A DNA stretch of 45,126 bases from Bacteroidaceae bacterium. GTDB taxonomy: Bacteria; Bacteroidota; Bacteroidia; Bacteroidales; Bacteroidaceae. This document shows, piece by piece, positions 43,817 through 45,126 of the stretch; position 1 is the first letter of the stretch; each line of letters starts with the position of its first letter. The notes under the pieces were generated by a model. That model did not search any database. It saw only the letters and a program-made list of their open reading frames with translations, and was not told where the DNA came from. Where the stretch lies: contig JAILKU010000102.1 in assembly GCA_024693505.1 (NCBI GenBank), positions 1 to 45,126 of the forward strand. The letters are read 5' to 3'. Made by a program: the position numbers and the translations under genes.

Positions 43817-45126
43817 ATGGCAAACGATTTGAGATTTCAGGTTGTCGGCGAGGCGTTCAAGAAGAAGCCTCTTGACGTAACAGCACCGAGTGAAAAACCT
43901 TGCGAGTACTTTGGCAAGCACGTCTTCAACCGCGAGAAGATGTACAAGTACCTGCCGAAAGACGTTTATGACAAGATGATTGATGTCATCGACAATGGCG
44001 CTCCCCTCGACCGCATGGTGGCCGATGCCGCGGCCGCCGGCATGATGCAATGGGCCAAGGAGAACGGCGCGACGCACTATACGCACTGGTTCCAGCCCCT
44101 GACCGAGGGAACGGCCGAGAAGCACGACTCGTTCATCGAGCACGACGGTAAAGGCGGCATGATCGAGGAGTTCAGCGGCAAGTTGCTCGTTCAGCAGGAA
44201 CCCGACGCCTCCTCGTTCCCTTCTGGAGGCATAAGGAGCACCTTCGAGGCTCGCGGCTACTCTGCCTGGGACCCTACAAGTCCTGTCTTCATCATCGACG
44301 ATACGCTCATCATCCCTACCGTCTTCATCAGTTATAGCGGCGAGTCGCTCGACTACAAAGCGCCCTTGCTGCGAGCCCTGAAGGCCGTGAACGTGGCTGC
44401 AACAGAGGTTTGTCACTACTTCGATCCGGCAGTGAAGAAGGTGACGAGCAATCTCGGATGGGAGCAGGAATACTTTCTCGTGGATGAAGGTCTTTATGCC
44501 GCTCGTCCCGACCTGCTGCTGACTGGCCGCACCCTGATGGGACACGACTCAGCCAAGAACCAGCAGATGGACGACCACTACTTCGGAAGCATTCCCGAGC
44601 GCGTGGCAGCCTTCATGCGCGACCTTGAGATACAGGCCCTGATGCTCGGCATCCCTGTAAAGACGCGTCACAACGAGGTCGCTCCCAACCAATTTGAGGT
44701 GGCTCCTATCTTCGAGGACACGAATCTGGCCGTTGACCATAACATGCTGCTCATGTCGCTCATGAAGCGTGTGGCCCGCAAGCATGGCTTCCGCGCCCTG
44801 CTGCATGAAAAACCCTTCGCAGGCATCAATGGCTCAGGCAAGCACAACAACTGGAGCCTATCGACAGATACGGGCGTGCTGCTCCATGCTCCAGGCAAGA
44901 CGGCGGAGCAGAACCTGCGCTTCGCCACATTCATCGTCGAGACGCTGATGGGCGTCTATAAGCATAACGGACTGCTGAAGGCCAGTATCATGAGTGCTAC
45001 GAATGCTCATCGTCTTGGGGCAAACGAGGCACCGCCCGCCATCATCAGCTCGTTCCTCGGAAAGCAGCTCTCTGAACTGCTCGACCATATCGAGAAGGCC
45101 GACAAGGAAGACCTCTTCTCCATGGA
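43817..45126 (+). CDS. glnN: Glutamine synthetase type III (GlnN), partial
   Basis: The gene runs off the right end; 436 codons are visible of an expected 730 or so. It starts MANDLRFQVVGEAF, then CEYFGKHVFNREKMYKYL, THYTHWFQPLTEGTAEKHDSF and FSGKLLVQQEPDASSFPSGGIRSTFEARGYSAWDP, a stretch typical of type III enzymes. Next come LGWEQEYFLVD (metal-binding Glu), RHNEVAPNQFEVAP, and FAGINGSGKHNNWSL (active-site loop). It makes glutamine from glutamate, ammonium and ATP. Type III is a large dodecameric form found in Bacteroidetes and cyanobacteria. Its place after gltB-gltD completes the GS-GOGAT cycle next to amtB-glnK. Confidence 0.96.
   Translation, partial: MANDLRFQVVGEAFKKKPLDVTAPSEKPCEYFGKHVFNREKMYKYLPKDVYDKMIDVIDNGAPLDRMVADAAAAGMMQWAKENGATHYTHWFQPLTEGTAEKHDSFIEHDGKGGMIEEFSGKLLVQQEPDASSFPSGGIRSTFEARGYSAWDPTSPVFIIDDTLIIPTVFISYSGESLDYKAPLLRALKAVNVAATEVCHYFDPAVKKVTSNLGWEQEYFLVDEGLYAARPDLLLTGRTLMGHDSAKNQQMDDHYFGSIPERVAAFMRDLEIQALMLGIPVKTRHNEVAPNQFEVAPIFEDTNLAVDHNMLLMSLMKRVARKHGFRALLHEKPFAGINGSGKHNNWSLSTDTGVLLHAPGKTAEQNLRFATFIVETLMGVYKHNGLLKASIMSATNAHRLGANEAPPAIISSFLGKQLSELLDHIEKADKEDLFSM

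Overview
The window looks like chromosomal DNA of a Bacteroidales bacterium, most likely a Prevotella relative. Supporting signs are Bacteroidetes-type promoters (TTTG, about 20 bp, then TAnnTTTG), a near absence of Shine-Dalgarno sites, a secreted-protein tail of the 'IYDLTGRRV...GIYI' type, a type III glutamine synthetase, LL-diaminopimelate aminotransferase (DapL), and lipoprotein or signal-peptide glycosidases of families GH35, GH31, GH92 and GH51. All assignments come from reading the sequence; no database search was run.

Left part (1-12.2 kb). Two gene remnants face each other (C-terminal end of a GLUG-type secreted protein on the minus strand, C-terminal end of an AraC-type regulator on the plus strand), as if a deletion removed both 5' halves. 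Then come a LemA / DUF2207 membrane pair (minus), a small stand-alone AraC-type DNA-binding protein (plus), and a three-gene glycosidase operon GH35-GH31-GH92 (plus). Every gap from 1.4 to 5.6 kb is filled by degenerate tandem repeats with a strict 41-bp period and a TCGC-N5-GCGA-like core. They run up to, and sometimes into, the flanking genes.

Middle part (12.2-25 kb). rsmA (minus) diverges from a plus-strand run: a UPF0104/YbhN-type membrane protein, the dipeptidase PepD, RidA, a very large alpha-2-macroglobulin-like protein without the thioester motif, and a GH51 arabinofuranosidase gene broken by an in-frame TGA just after its nucleophile. A 1.5-kb low-complexity, AT-rich stretch follows, with a Bro-N antirepressor remnant and several simple repeats.

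Right part (25-45 kb) is a nitrogen and glutamine island around a divergent promoter region at 35.4-35.7 kb. Leftwards: glnK, amtB, an outer-membrane barrel protein, pyrG, purF, asnB and a carA-carB fusion. Rightwards: dapF, dapL, gltB, gltD and glnN (cut by the window end). Five products are glutamine amidotransferases (PyrG, PurF, AsnB, CarA, GltB). Together with ammonium import (AmtB/GlnK) and glutamine synthesis (GlnN) they link ammonium uptake to most of the major glutamine-consuming steps.

The most unusual points are: (1) the 41-bp arrays; (2) a carbamoyl-phosphate synthase fusion that stops at the end of the first CarB half, so it has only one ATP-grasp unit; (3) short intergenic-type repeats read in frame as extra peptides inside CarA, AsnB, the macroglobulin and probably GltD, and as the CarA-CarB linker; (4) a perfect 37-bp inverted repeat between dapF and dapL whose loop carries the likely dapL start codon and whose right arm is translated.
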